Positions 37,073-46,734 are shown, numbered from the stretch's first letter. The stretch is 64,000 bases of DNA from Virgisporangium ochraceum (GCF_016863655.1 NZ_BOPH01000034.1:112405-176404), one strand, 5' to 3'. The notes: generated by a model not told the origin, from the sequence alone. Translations and numbers: made by a program.

Positions 37073-37938
37073 GCCTGGCCATCGTCGCCCAGATCGGCGG
37101 AGTGCTGATCGTGGCCGGCATCGCCCTCGGCGTCCTCGCCTTCTCCAGCGCGGCCGGTCCGACGTTGAAGTTCCGCCGGCGCGCCGGCCGGCTGAGCGAC
37201 CGGGACCGACGCCTTCGCCGGATCATCCTGGCGGCCGCGTGCCTGGGCGGATTCCTCGGCTGGCTGCTGACCGGCATGCCGGTCATCGGACTGGTCATCG
37301 CGGTCTCGATTCCCGGCGTGCCCTGGCTCGTCACCGTCGGCCGCAGCGAGCGAGAGGCGATCGCCCGCGTCGAGGCGGTGGGGGAGTGGACCCGCAGGCT
37401 GAAGGACATCTGCGGGACGGGCGTCGGCCTGCAACAGGCGATCGTGGCCAGCACCGCGACGGCGCCGGACGGGATCGTCGACGACGTCCGCATGGTCGCA
37501 GCCCGTCTGCAGGCAGGTTGGCAGCCGCGGAAGGCGTTGCTCTCCTTCGCGGACAGCCTCGACGACCCGGTGTGCGACCAGGTCGTCGCCGCGTTGATTC
37601 TCAACCTGACCGACCGCGGCGAGAACCTCGGCAACGTCCTCGCTTCAATCGCGACCGCGGCCGGCGCCGAGGTCGCCACCCGCCGGGAGGTCGAGGCCAA
37701 GCGGACCCAGCCACGGTTCGCCGTCCGCTTCCTGACCGGGATGACGCTGCTGACCTTCGCCTACGGCATCACCCGGGCCGAGTACATGAGCCCGTATGCC
37801 ACGGCAACCGGCCAGGCGGTGCTCGCGGTTCTCGCCGCGACGTTCATCGCCCTACTGCTGTGGGTGCGGCAGATGAGCCTGCCCCCACGGACCGCGCGGT
37901 TCCTGACCGGCGCGGACGCAAAGGCGGACGATCAATGA
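37069..37938 (+). CDS. TadB-like inner-membrane platform protein
   Basis: The 289-residue product has an N-terminal membrane helix and a T2SSF domain (about 105-215; GLQQAIVASTATAP, ALLSFADSL, NLTDRGENLG). C-terminal helices (about 225-275) complete the fold. It partners with TadC to form the platform acted on by the TadA ATPase. ATGA overlaps join it to the genes on both sides. Confidence 0.88.
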   Translation: MSLAIVAQIGGVLIVAGIALGVLAFSSAAGPTLKFRRRAGRLSDRDRRLRRIILAAACLGGFLGWLLTGMPVIGLVIAVSIPGVPWLVTVGRSEREAIARVEAVGEWTRRLKDICGTGVGLQQAIVASTATAPDGIVDDVRMVAARLQAGWQPRKALLSFADSLDDPVCDQVVAALILNLTDRGENLGNVLASIATAAGAEVATRREVEAKRTQPRFAVRFLTGMTLLTFAYGITRAEYMSPYATATGQAVLAVLAATFIALLLWVRQMSLPPRTARFLTGADAKADDQ

Positions 37939-38774
37939 GCTGGCACCTCACCGTAGGAGTGGTCGCCGGCGCCGTGGCCGGCCTCGGCGGGTTCGTCGCA
38001 ATCCGTGAAGTGCTCCCGGCCGTCCCGCCGCTGGACCCGGCGTTACGGCGCCTGCACCACGGCGGTGACCGACAACGGACCCTGCTCCACACGTTCACGC
38101 GGGTCGCTCGACCACCGGACCGCGAGCTCGCGCTACTCGGTAGATCCAGGGAGCGGTACACCCTGACACTGCTGGCTGCCGCGCTCGCCGGCCTGGCGCT
38201 GCCCTCCGCGACGGCGCTCGTCGTGGTGCTGTCCGGCAGCGGTGTCGATGTCCGCGTTCCGGTGTTTGCGGGACCAGCATGCGCGGCGCTGTTCGTCCTG
38301 CTCGTCCGCCGCGACGTGACGGCGAAGGCGACTCAGGCACGGCGCGAGTTCGTCCGCGCGGTCTGCACCTACCTCGACCTGGTGGCGCTGCAACTGTCGG
38401 CGGCCCACGGCCCGGTGCAGGCGTTGGAGCAGGCGGCCAAGGTATGCAACGGCTGGGTGTTCGAGCGAATCCGCGAGGCGCTCCTCCGCGCGCAGCTTCA
38501 ACTCAAGTTCCCATGGCAGGAACTGCGCGAGACGGCGGCGCGGATCGGCGTGCCGGAGCTCGGTGACGTCGGCGCCATCATGCAGTCCTCGGGCACCGAA
38601 GGCGCCCAGGTCCAGGACACCCTGCGCCAGCAGGCCGACAGCCTCCGCGACCAGCTCCGCACCGACGCGCTCGCTCGAGCCGAGGCGGTCACCGGACGAC
38701 TCGACGTTCCCGGCGCCGCGCTGGTGTTCGTCCTCGTTGCGTTCGTCCTCTACCCGTTCATGACCCGACTCTGA
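37935..38774 (+). CDS. TadC-like inner-membrane platform protein
   Basis: The 279-residue product has four membrane helices and a T2SSF domain (about 145-250; LDLVALQLSAAHGPVQALEQ, IMQSSGTEGAQVQ). It is the second platform subunit and directly follows TadB with a 4-base overlap. The final hydrophobic segment (VFVLVAFVLYPF) closes the family fold. Confidence 0.88.
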   Translation: MSWHLTVGVVAGAVAGLGGFVAIREVLPAVPPLDPALRRLHHGGDRQRTLLHTFTRVARPPDRELALLGRSRERYTLTLLAAALAGLALPSATALVVVLSGSGVDVRVPVFAGPACAALFVLLVRRDVTAKATQARREFVRAVCTYLDLVALQLSAAHGPVQALEQAAKVCNGWVFERIREALLRAQLQLKFPWQELRETAARIGVPELGDVGAIMQSSGTEGAQVQDTLRQQADSLRDQLRTDALARAEAVTGRLDVPGAALVFVLVAFVLYPFMTRL

Positions 38775-38796
38775 CCACAGTGGATGGAGACAAGTG

Positions 38797-38991
38797 ATGG
38801 CCAACCGCATGGCGGCCGCGATGGCGGCACGGCTCCACCGGATCCGCATTGAGAGCGACCGGGGAGACAACCCGGTTCCAACCGCGATCATCATCGCCGG
38901 CTTGGCGCTCCTCGCGGCTGCCGTCGTCGGCTGGGCGGTGGCCCGGGCGAACGGCTTCATGAACACCGCACCCGGCGGACCGGCGACATGA
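38797..38991 (+). CDS. Small pilin-like single-helix protein
   Basis: A 64-residue protein with a basic N-terminus, the segment DRGDNPVPT and one long hydrophobic helix (about 28-50). This is the Flp-type pilin position in actinobacterial Tad operons, and cleavage after the glycine of RGD is plausible. The ATG at 38797 has GGAGA 6 bases upstream; the GTG three bases earlier is too close to it. The pilin glutamate at +5 is absent, so it may be a pilin-like accessory rather than the major subunit. Confidence 0.62.
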   Translation: MANRMAAAMAARLHRIRIESDRGDNPVPTAIIIAGLALLAAAVVGWAVARANGFMNTAPGGPAT

Positions 38992-39371
38992 TGAGACGAC
39001 TCCGCTCGGACCGGGGATCCGCAGCGGTCGAGCTCGCAATCCTGTTCCCGGCCGTCCTCCTGCTGCTGTTCGCCAGCATCCAGACCGCGGCCTGGTTCCT
39101 GGCCCGCAACGTCGCGATGACCGCCGCGCAGGAGGCGGTGACCGCGCAGCGCGCCTACAACGCACCCGACGGAGCGGGTCACGCTCGCGCCACCAGGTTC
39201 CTAAACGGTGCCGGAGACTGGCTCGTCGGCCCGACGGTCACGGTCGTGCGCGACGGCGACGACGTCTCTGCCACCGTGACTGGGCGCAGCCTCCGGTTCG
39301 TGGTGGCGTTCGACGTGTCGCAGACGGCCCACGGCAGGGTCGAACGGTTCAGCTCCGAGGAGCAGCCGTGA
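38988..39371 (+). CDS. TadE-like pseudopilin
   Basis: The 127-residue product begins with a class III-type leader: RSDRG followed by SAAVELAILFPAVLLLL. The predicted cleavage is after glycine and the conserved glutamate falls at +5. The rest is a small strand-rich extracytoplasmic domain. TadE proteins are minor pilins needed for Tad pilus assembly. It overlaps the pilin gene and the next TadE-like gene by 4 bases each. Confidence 0.82.
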   Translation: MMRRLRSDRGSAAVELAILFPAVLLLLFASIQTAAWFLARNVAMTAAQEAVTAQRAYNAPDGAGHARATRFLNGAGDWLVGPTVTVVRDGDDVSATVTGRSLRFVVAFDVSQTAHGRVERFSSEEQP

Positions 39372-39805
39372 CGCCCCGACGCCGCGACGACGGTTCTGTA
39401 TCAGTCGAGCTGGCGATCCTGATGCCCGCGTTCCTCGTCCTCATCGCTCTTGCGGTGGTCGTCGGACGGCAGGCCGTCGCACAGAGCGCGGTCGATCTGG
39501 CCGCCCACGACGCTGCCCGCGCGGCGTCGCTGTCGCGTAGTGCGGCGGTCGCCGAGGACCGCGCGACGGACGCCGCCCGGCAGACGCTGGCGCGGCAGAA
39601 CCTCGGCTGCGTCGAGCTGACGGTCACTGTCGACGTCGACGGGTTCGCCGTCCCGGTGGGCCAGCCGGCGTCGGTCGGCGTACGCGTCGCCTGCGAGGTG
39701 ACGTTCGAGGACGTTGCCATGCCCGGCGTGCCAGGTAGCCGAGTGCTGACGGCGTCGTTCGAGTCCCCCTTGGACCGTTATCGAGGCAGGGGTGGTGGCG
39801 GATGA
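39368..39805 (+). CDS. TadE/TadF-like pseudopilin
   Basis: The 145-residue product has the leader RRRDDG then SVSVELAILMPAFLVLIAL, with glycine cleavage and glutamate at +5. It is the second of three consecutive TadE-type genes. The GTG start is set by the overlap with the preceding stop and a GAGGAG element. The C-terminal part carries two cysteines (GCVELT and VACEVT) that could form a disulphide. Confidence 0.8.
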   Translation: MTPRRRDDGSVSVELAILMPAFLVLIALAVVVGRQAVAQSAVDLAAHDAARAASLSRSAAVAEDRATDAARQTLARQNLGCVELTVTVDVDGFAVPVGQPASVGVRVACEVTFEDVAMPGVPGSRVLTASFESPLDRYRGRGGGG

Positions 39806-40209
39806 CCAGTCGCATGCGCTCGGACGAAGGACGGATCAACGTGTTCGTCGCGACCGCGCTGCTCAGCGTCCTCGTCATCATTGGCCTCTCGGCCGATGGA
39901 GCCGGCATGCTCCGGGCGATCGTGCGCGCCGATCACATCGCGGCCGAAGCGGCTCGTGCCGGTGGGCAGGCGATCGCCCTGCCGCAGGCGGTCACCGGCG
40001 GGGACAAGGTACTGGACCCCGGGCGCGCGACCGCCGCCGCGCGGCAGTACCTGGATGCCGCCGGGGTGGTCGGCACCGTCCGAGTCGAGGACGGCGAGAC
40101 GCTGGTGGTCACCGTGACGGTGGCCTACGACACCGTGATGCTCGGACTCATTGGATTTGAGCGGACGACGGTGACAGCCAGCGCCACCGCGCACCTGGTG
40201 TCTGGCTGA
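39802..40209 (+). CDS. TadG-like pseudopilin
   Basis: The 135-residue product has a SDEG leader and a hydrophobic segment NVFVATALLSVLVIIG. The +5 residue is phenylalanine instead of glutamate, the usual difference between TadG-type and TadE-type proteins. This version has only the short extracytoplasmic part, without the von Willebrand domain of full-length TadG. It overlaps the previous gene by 4 bases. Confidence 0.72.
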   Translation: MTSRMRSDEGRINVFVATALLSVLVIIGLSADGAGMLRAIVRADHIAAEAARAGGQAIALPQAVTGGDKVLDPGRATAAARQYLDAAGVVGTVRVEDGETLVVTVTVAYDTVMLGLIGFERTTVTASATAHLVSG

Positions 40210-40216
40210 GTCGGCG

Positions 40217-43186
40217 ATGATTCGACGATTCCTGGCCGCCGCGGCGGCGACCGCCGCGCTGATCGCGATCGTCGGTGGGGTGCCGGTCCTCCTCGTCGTG
40301 GTGGCCGGAAACCCGCTGCCGGCCGAGGTGCCCGCTGCGGACGAGGTCGCGTCGGCGTTGACGGCCCGGGACACCGGGCAGTTGTTCCTGCGGACGCTGA
40401 CGGTCGTCGCCTGGCTGGCGTGGGCGTCGTTCGCGCTGTCGGTGCTGGTCGAGATTCCCGCGGCGATCCGCCGCCGGCCGGCGTTGCGGCTCGCCGGGCT
40501 GGGGCCGCAGCAACGGCTCGCGGCCGCGCTGGTCGCGGCGGTCATCGTGGGCGCGTCGGCGCCGGCTGTGGCAACCGCTTCCGTGACCCGGGCAGCGCCT
40601 GCCTACGTCGTCGCCGCAGAACAGCCGACCGGACAGCTGTACGTGGTTGCACCCGATGACCGGCTCACCGCTGTCGCGGAACGGTTTCTCGGCGAGCGGA
40701 GGCGGTACGACGACCTTGCACGTCTGAACGGGCTGCCGGACCCGGATCGGATAGCGGCCGGGCAGAAACTGGTGCTGCCGGTCGGCGCGGTCGACCGTGG
40801 AGCCCGACCGCATGCCGTTGGCCGCGTCGACGATTCGAAGCCTGCGGGGCCGCTGTCCTATGTGACCGCGCGCGGGGACCGACTGGCCGACATCGCCGTT
40901 CGGCTGACCGGGGACCCGGACCGGTATCGGGAGATCGCTCAGCTCAACGGCATCAGAGATCCCGACCGGATCGGCGCAAGCCAACGACTGCAGCTGCCAG
41001 CAGACGCGGCGGACCGAGGGCCGCGCGGGCACGCGACCGGGACGATCCTCGGCAGGCCGGTCTCCCAACCTCCGGCCGCTGCTGAGCCGACGCCGCCTCC
41101 ACCAGATCCCGCGCCACCGTCCGCCCCTGCCGCCGAAGCACCTCCACCAGCCTCACCCACCGATGACGCGGACGCCGACGACAATGTGCTGGATCAACTG
41201 GTGCTCATCGGCGTTCCGCTGATGGCAGCCGGTCTCCTCGCGACGCTCGCCCTTGCGCTGCTACGACGCCACCGCCGGCGGCTACTGGAGCGCCGCCCTG
41301 TCGACGCGCGGATCGCTGACCCGGCCGAACCGAGAATCGAGTCCGACATGCGGGTCGTCGCCCAACCCGTTGCCGTTGACCGTCTCGATCATGCCCTCCG
41401 TGCGCTGTCCATCGAGCTCGCGGACAGGGATGCCTTGACGCTGCCCGATTTCATCGGGGTCTGGATGGAGGGGGACACCGTCCACACGTTGCTGACCCGG
41501 CAGCCGCCCGCTCCACCAGCACCGTGGGAACACGAGGAACTCACCTGGACGCTGCCGGCCGACGCCGGACTGCCCGAGGCCGACGGACAGCTCGCCCCGT
41601 TGCCGGCGCTCGCCGCTGTCGGTTCGCAGCCGGGTATGCACCTGCTCCTCGACCTGGAGCGCCTTGGCCTGGTCACGATCACCGGGGACACCGGACGAGC
41701 CGAGAACCTCCTCCGCTATCTCGCCGGCGAGCTGGCCTGCAACACCTGGAGCGACCACGTGGACGTCATCGTCGCCGGGTTCGATGCCGACGAGACCGCC
41801 GACCTCATCGCGCTGAATGCCGACCGCGTCACGGCGGCCGCCAACACGCGGGCCGCGATCGACCGTGCCCGGCGCCGCGTCGAACAGGCCGTCGCGTCAA
41901 TGGACCGCGTCGGCACCGACCCGCTCACCGGCCGGATCCAGGACATCGTGGCCGACGCCTGGATGCCCCAGGTGTACCTCGTGAAGGACCCGACCATGGA
42001 CGACCTCACCGCGCTGCAACGCCTCGACAAGGAGCTGGACAACGCCGGCCGGTGCACGGTCGTCGTCGTAGTGGTCAGCACCGAGCAGGTCGGCCGCTGG
42101 CCGGTGCACATCGACGACGACGGTCGGCTGAGCATCGACTTTCTCGGCCTCGCAGGCACGGACGAAACCCTGGAGGCGGCCAGCCTGTCGAGAACCGAGC
42201 TCGGCGCCATCTCTGGTCTGCTGCGCCAGGTCTCACCGTCGACTGCGGCGCCGGAGGAGCAGCCAGCTGTGGCGGACGCTGCTTCGTCCGTCCCCTCGAT
42301 CGTGGTGCCGATCGCCGCACCGACGCCGCGGACGCCGTCCCGCGCACACAACGACCCGACGCTGGACCGCGACCTGCGCGACTGGGCCGACCCCGCGATA
42401 CCGCGACCCCGGATCTCCATTCTGGGCCCGGCGATGGTCGAAGCCGCCGGCGTCGCGCCCGCCGACCGGCCACGGTTCTACACGGAGATCGTCGTCTATC
42501 TGGCCACGCGGGGAGAGCGCGGTGTTCTGAGTGACCAGCTCGACGAGGCGCTGTGGCCGGGACAGCGGGTCAAGGTCACCACTCGGCGGTCGGCGATGAC
42601 GCGGACCCGCCGCTGGCTCGGCTCCGGCGCCGACGGTGAGCCCTGGCTGCCTGAGGCGACGGCCGACCGGCGTTACCGCCTGCGGGACGGCTACCTCCTC
42701 GACTGGGATCTGTTCCGGCGGCTGCGCGAGCGCAGCGACAGCCGTGGTCCGGCCGGCATGAGTGATCTCCGCCTGGCACTTGGATTGGTTCGCGGCGAAC
42801 CGCTGGCGGGCGCTGACATGGCGTACTCGTCGGTGGCGCGCAACCCGTACACGTGGCTGCCGAACTCGGACATCCAACCGCACCACCTCACGTCTGCCGT
42901 GGTCGACGCCGCGCATCGGCTGGTCGAGCTGTGCCTGGCGAGCGGCGGCACGGCCGGTGCACGGTGGGCGGTCGAGCGGGCGTGGACGGCCGACCGCTAC
43001 CGCACCAGCGACATCACGTGGCGGGACATGCTGCGGGTAGCTGCCGCTGACGGCAACACCGCCGAGCTCCAGCAGACCGTGACGGACCTGATGGAGTCCC
43101 GGGACGCGGAAGTGCCGGAGGACCTTGACAGCGAGACCTACCAGACTCTGTGTGAGGTTGCCCCGGACGTGGTTGGTCGGAGCTGA
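40217..43186 (+). CDS. Membrane-bound LysM protein with C-terminal BTAD-like domain
   Basis: The 989-residue product has three N-terminal helices (about 7-30, 57-78 and 104-124). Two LysM domains follow (about 140-190 and 215-265, each ending in a DRI.A.QxL.LP signature), then a Pro-rich linker, a fourth helix (about 325-347) and a large cytoplasmic part. The last about 260 residues (about 730-985) look like the wHTH-like plus BTAD helical array of SARP-type regulators. It closes the Tad operon and probably couples cell-wall attachment to a cytoplasmic output. The DNA-binding ability of the C-terminal part is uncertain. Confidence 0.75.
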   Translation: MIRRFLAAAAATAALIAIVGGVPVLLVVVAGNPLPAEVPAADEVASALTARDTGQLFLRTLTVVAWLAWASFALSVLVEIPAAIRRRPALRLAGLGPQQRLAAALVAAVIVGASAPAVATASVTRAAPAYVVAAEQPTGQLYVVAPDDRLTAVAERFLGERRRYDDLARLNGLPDPDRIAAGQKLVLPVGAVDRGARPHAVGRVDDSKPAGPLSYVTARGDRLADIAVRLTGDPDRYREIAQLNGIRDPDRIGASQRLQLPADAADRGPRGHATGTILGRPVSQPPAAAEPTPPPPDPAPPSAPAAEAPPPASPTDDADADDNVLDQLVLIGVPLMAAGLLATLALALLRRHRRRLLERRPVDARIADPAEPRIESDMRVVAQPVAVDRLDHALRALSIELADRDALTLPDFIGVWMEGDTVHTLLTRQPPAPPAPWEHEELTWTLPADAGLPEADGQLAPLPALAAVGSQPGMHLLLDLERLGLVTITGDTGRAENLLRYLAGELACNTWSDHVDVIVAGFDADETADLIALNADRVTAAANTRAAIDRARRRVEQAVASMDRVGTDPLTGRIQDIVADAWMPQVYLVKDPTMDDLTALQRLDKELDNAGRCTVVVVVVSTEQVGRWPVHIDDDGRLSIDFLGLAGTDETLEAASLSRTELGAISGLLRQVSPSTAAPEEQPAVADAASSVPSIVVPIAAPTPRTPSRAHNDPTLDRDLRDWADPAIPRPRISILGPAMVEAAGVAPADRPRFYTEIVVYLATRGERGVLSDQLDEALWPGQRVKVTTRRSAMTRTRRWLGSGADGEPWLPEATADRRYRLRDGYLLDWDLFRRLRERSDSRGPAGMSDLRLALGLVRGEPLAGADMAYSSVARNPYTWLPNSDIQPHHLTSAVVDAAHRLVELCLASGGTAGARWAVERAWTADRYRTSDITWRDMLRVAAADGNTAELQQTVTDLMESRDAEVPEDLDSETYQTLCEVAPDVVGRS

Positions 43187-43231
43187 TCACCCTGCGCAAT
43201 CCCGCTGGTCCGTAGTGCTTCGACTGGTGTC

Positions 43232-44062
43232 TCAGACCTGGTACGCGCCGATGGACACGGTCTTGTCGTAGAGCTGCCGGAAGACGCGGCGGTACTCGCC
43301 GACCTCGCCGGGCTTCTCCAGATATCGGGAGCCTGTGAGCGTCTCGATGTGAGCCACAGACGGGTCATCGTCGTCTTGAAAATCCATGATGCTGAAGCTG
43401 CCGGCGCTCATGGCCGGATGCGAGCCCGCTTCCCACGGCAGCACTCGGACGTCGATGCAGTCGAGACGGTCAAGCTCCCGCAATCGACTGACCTGGTCAG
43501 CCATCACGTCGCTGCCACCGACCGGACGAGCGAACACGCCAGCGCCGATGATCACGATCAGCCTCAGCGAGGACTCCCTGGTGAAGATGCCATCCTGCCG
43601 TTCCTGATGCGCCTTGACCCGATCGCGGAGATCCGACTCCGATTCGTCGGGCTTGAGGGCCGTCCGGACCGCCTGGAAGTAGTCAGGCGTCTGGAGAAGA
43701 TCGGGAACCAGCTCATGACGGTAGGCCCGGATCTCGTCGGCGATCGACTCCAAGCCGAGGTAGAGGCTGGACCAGGTAGGTGAGTCCTGGTGGTCCTCCC
43801 AGAATCCCAGACTGCTGATGGACGTCACTGCCAACGCCGTCAGGGCCTCTGTCGTCTCGACATCGGCACCGTAGAGCCAGCAGAGTCCGCGAACGTCACC
43901 GACCTTAATCCCGACCTTGCCGGTTTCGATACGCCACAGCTTGACTCGCGAGGCAATATTCGCCTCCTCGACGTCGCGCTCGGTCTTGCCGGCCGCCCTT
44001 CGGAGTATCCGGAGCTGCCGTCCCACTTGGCGTCGTGCGAGGGTCGGTCCTTGCAGTGGCAT
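43232..44062 (-). CDS. XRE-family regulator with DUF5753
   Basis: The 276-residue product has an N-terminal helix-turn-helix (about 10-70; LRILRRAAGKTERDVEEA, RIETGKVGIKVGDVRGLC) and a DUF5753 domain (about 95-275; LVPDLLQTPDYFQAV, VLPWEAG, FSIMDF). This is a large actinomycete family that often sits next to a DUF397 gene; none is seen here. The target is unknown. It is convergent with the Tad operon, separated by 45 bases. Confidence 0.87.
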   Translation of the reverse strand: MPLQGPTLARRQVGRQLRILRRAAGKTERDVEEANIASRVKLWRIETGKVGIKVGDVRGLCWLYGADVETTEALTALAVTSISSLGFWEDHQDSPTWSSLYLGLESIADEIRAYRHELVPDLLQTPDYFQAVRTALKPDESESDLRDRVKAHQERQDGIFTRESSLRLIVIIGAGVFARPVGGSDVMADQVSRLRELDRLDCIDVRVLPWEAGSHPAMSAGSFSIMDFQDDDDPSVAHIETLTGSRYLEKPGEVGEYRRVFRQLYDKTVSIGAYQV

Positions 44063-44156
44063 TCGAATCTCCCGTGACTTGCCGCTGTGCTCGACGCGGC
44101 CGTTGGCGCATGGGACGTCGGTCGAAGGAGGCGCGCAACGACCGGCCGCCCCGAAG

Positions 44157-44441
44157 TCACGCAGCGGTGGGCCGATCGAGGGACTCGGTCGCGGCGACTG
44201 GACCCGCGGCGAAGGTCAGGAGCACGAAGTCGACGCTTCCATCGCCGAGCGGGACGAGGCGCACAACGCCGTGCCGTCGTGCATCGAACGCCAGGTCGGT
44301 CTGGTATCTGGTCCCATCAGCGACGTACGGATCAGGAGCGACGTCGATGTCCCAGGCCCCGCAGCCGTTTCGCTCCAGCCGTTCCAGCTCCCGACGAAGC
44401 TGCGCGACGGTCATGAACTGCGAGATAGCCTGCGTGGTCAT
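44157..44441 (-). CDS. Small hypothetical protein
   Basis: A 94-residue protein starting MTTQAISQFMTVAQLRREL, with a GAGGAG element before the ATG at 44441. It has an N-terminal helix and a strand-rich C-terminal half ending FVLLTFAAGP. I do not recognise a family. It is on the same strand as its neighbours, between a zinc-ribbon peptide gene and the DUF5753 regulator, and may be co-transcribed with them. Confidence 0.55.
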   Translation of the reverse strand: MTTQAISQFMTVAQLRRELERLERNGCGAWDIDVAPDPYVADGTRYQTDLAFDARRHGVVRLVPLGDGSVDFVLLTFAAGPVAATESLDRPTAA

Positions 44442-44463
44442 CGTTCTCCTCGTTGGATGATCA

Positions 44464-44637
44464 TCATGGTCGGCGCGCCGTGGCGCGGGCGGTCGATGGT
44501 GACGGACGTCCGGGGCATTCGGTGCACCGCAGGCAGGCGCCGCATGCCGGGCACCACTGCAGCGACCGCTTGAAGGTGACGAACCCGATACCGAAGCCGA
44601 TGGCGAGCGCTGTCACGGCAATAGCGGCTGCGAGCAT
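44464..44637 (-). CDS. Small membrane protein with CxxC motifs
   Basis: A 57-residue frame with one N-terminal helix (about 2-21) followed by CPACGACLRCTEC, which would suit a zinc ribbon or redox site, and a basic tail. The ATG at 44637 lies 7 bases after the GNAT stop, suggesting operon membership. It is short and has no recognised family, so it may not be a gene. Confidence 0.4.
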   Translation of the reverse strand: MLAAAIAVTALAIGFGIGFVTFKRSLQWCPACGACLRCTECPGRPSPSTARATARRP

Positions 44638-44644
44638 CGGGCGG

Positions 44645-45244
44645 TCACCTCGCGCGGGGCAGGCGCGGGGCCCGCCACATCGGCCAGAACTGCGGCCCTC
44701 CGGGGTCACCGAACGGCGAGCCCGGCCGGTAGCCGTGGTGCGCGTACGAGTCCCAGGCCAGAGTGTCGTTGACCTCGAAGTAGCCCGGTAGCCCGCTCGC
44801 GTCGAGCAGCCTGTGGTGGTGCGTGAGAAGTGCGTTACCGCGTCCCAGATACCGCATGTCCGGACGGGCCGCGAGAAACCTCAGGTGATGGTGCGGCTCG
44901 GTCGGGTGGTGCAGATCGAACAGCCTGTCGAGGGTCAGAAACCGGTGCACGTGCGGTCCGCAGATCGCGTCGAGTTGCTCGCGGTCCTCGACACAGGAGG
45001 AGCCGCCGAGGTGGTGATGGAGCCATACGGCCGCCGCGCTCTCGTCGTCGCACAGGTAGACGGTGTCGTGGTCGACCGCGTGTTCGACCAGGCTGCGCGA
45101 CCACGCGAAGATGACGGAACGCCGGTCCGCCGGATCTGTGACGAGCCACGCGGCCAACGTCGTGCCCACGAGCGCATCGGTGACGATCTCCGCCACGGTC
45201 GACGCGTCAAGACTGTCAGCGAGCCGAATCCGCGGCGACCTCAT
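44645..45244 (-). CDS. GNAT-family N-acetyltransferase
   Basis: The 199-residue product follows the GNAT fold: an N-terminal RLADSLDASTVAEIV strand-helix, a central LRFLAARPDMRYLGRGNALLTHH segment corresponding to the acetyl-CoA-binding loop (R/Q-x-x-G-x-G/A pattern), and a C-terminal FEVNDTLAWDSYAHHGYRP region. The substrate is unknown. The ATG at 45244 begins the fold directly; the frame continues to 45352 with no domain content. Confidence 0.75.
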   Translation of the reverse strand: MRSPRIRLADSLDASTVAEIVTDALVGTTLAAWLVTDPADRRSVIFAWSRSLVEHAVDHDTVYLCDDESAAAVWLHHHLGGSSCVEDREQLDAICGPHVHRFLTLDRLFDLHHPTEPHHHLRFLAARPDMRYLGRGNALLTHHHRLLDASGLPGYFEVNDTLAWDSYAHHGYRPGSPFGDPGGPQFWPMWRAPRLPRAR

Positions 45245-45463
45245 CGGCCGGGCCCGGCTTCCTGAGCCGATTGGGATCCGTGCCCCCGTCGACGGATCCC
45301 TGACTTCACGGTCGTCATCTCGCACTCCTCTGCTCCGGCGACAGGTGACCACGCCGGAAGCTGAGCCCGGCCGACGCGATCAGGACGCTAGGAGCGCCGG
45401 GGCTCAAGGAAGACCACCCGCGGTGGGGGACACACATGGTGTACCTCGCCGGCGAGGAACGTC

Positions 45464-46672
45464 TTAGGTTGTCAGGTTCGCTGCGGCGACAAGCGGGCGA
45501 AGCTCGGCTTCCGTGGCCGGCTTCCGACGACCCCAGAGCTGGCGGAGCGTCTCTCGAACCACGGAGCTGTAGCGCAGCTCCTCCGGCGACTCGCGATGGA
45601 TCCGTTCGATCATGTGGATCGCCGCCACGTCCTCGTTCTTCCGGACGTAGCAACGGGCGGCGTCGAGGCGGAAGGTAAGCCGCCGCTCGACGGCGGGGGA
45701 GTTGCCGATCGCGACCTGTTCGGTGATCTCCAGGGCCTCGATGGTCCGGCCCAGCTCGACGGCAGCCGACACCCGGTGCAATGCCACGTTCGTCGGTCCA
45801 AAGACCATCCGATGGTGGTTGGTCTCCCCGGTCCGGGCCGCGATTGAGTCCGCGACGTCCAGGAGCCGGGACGCTTCCGCGATGTGGTCGTCGCGCGCGG
45901 CTTCGGTCGCCGCGAGTAGGTGCAGACCACCGAACACAGCCAATCGGGCCGGATCGCAGCCGTCCAGGCGCGGCTTCAACTCCTCGATGGCCCTGTGCAG
46001 GACCGCTCGCGCCTGCTCGGTCCTGCCCTGGGCGGACAGGATCATCGCCAGATTCCATGCTGAAGCACCGGCAAGGTCGGGATCGTCGGCGTCCAGCGCA
46101 TAGGTGACGGCACGGTCAGCGGCGACCAGCGACAGTTCGTACTCGCCGACCCGCTTGGTCCACGTGCGGACGAGCTGGTAGAGCGTGCTCGACAACCGAA
46201 GAATCGACCTGCGCTCGTCACCCGTTGACTGCCACAGGGCGGCCTCGACATCCGTGACCAGCGCTGGCAGGGCCTGCCCGACCATGTCGTACCTGAACGC
46301 GGAAGCGGTCTGCCAGGCCTGCCAGGTCCGCTCGACGCGCTCGGCGAGGAGCGCCGGCCGTAGCACCTCACCCACAGGTGGATGCCGCTGCATGACGGCC
46401 GCGTAGACAGCGTTCGTAGCCGGATGGCCGCGGCGTCCGTCCGGCAGTAAAGACAATGGGACGCCCGTGAGCTCACGCAGATCCTTGATCCGCAGCGCCT
46501 CCGCGAACTGGATGAGCTGCGAGAACCGGGTGACCAGGCGATCGCCCGACTCGATCTTCTTCATCATCGAGAGTGAGATGCCGACGAGTCCAGCGAGCTC
46601 CGCCTGCGTGAGCCCTCGGCGGACCCGATGGCTGGCGATGCGCTGCCCGACGGCACACTCGTCGATCTCCAC
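45464..46672 (-). CDS. XRE-type regulator with TPR-like sensory domain
   Basis: The 402-residue product has an N-terminal helix-turn-helix (about 8-65; RRGLTQAELAGLVGISLSMMKKIESG). About 300 residues of helical repeats with TPR character follow (for example AGASAWNLAMILSAQGRTEQAR and DEDVAAIHMIERI). Architecturally it resembles peptide-sensing HTH-TPR regulators, though many such actinomycete proteins have no known ligand. It is divergent from the HAD hydrolase gene with a 62-base gap, so it may regulate that operon and itself. Confidence 0.78.
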   Translation of the reverse strand: MEIDECAVGQRIASHRVRRGLTQAELAGLVGISLSMMKKIESGDRLVTRFSQLIQFAEALRIKDLRELTGVPLSLLPDGRRGHPATNAVYAAVMQRHPPVGEVLRPALLAERVERTWQAWQTASAFRYDMVGQALPALVTDVEAALWQSTGDERRSILRLSSTLYQLVRTWTKRVGEYELSLVAADRAVTYALDADDPDLAGASAWNLAMILSAQGRTEQARAVLHRAIEELKPRLDGCDPARLAVFGGLHLLAATEAARDDHIAEASRLLDVADSIAARTGETNHHRMVFGPTNVALHRVSAAVELGRTIEALEITEQVAIGNSPAVERRLTFRLDAARCYVRKNEDVAAIHMIERIHRESPEELRYSSVVRETLRQLWGRRKPATEAELRPLVAAANLTT

Positions 46673-46734
46673 CGTTTCCCTCCGGAGTGCGCCCGACCGA
46701 CCCAGGCTACGCCTCCAGATGACAAACTTGGCCG

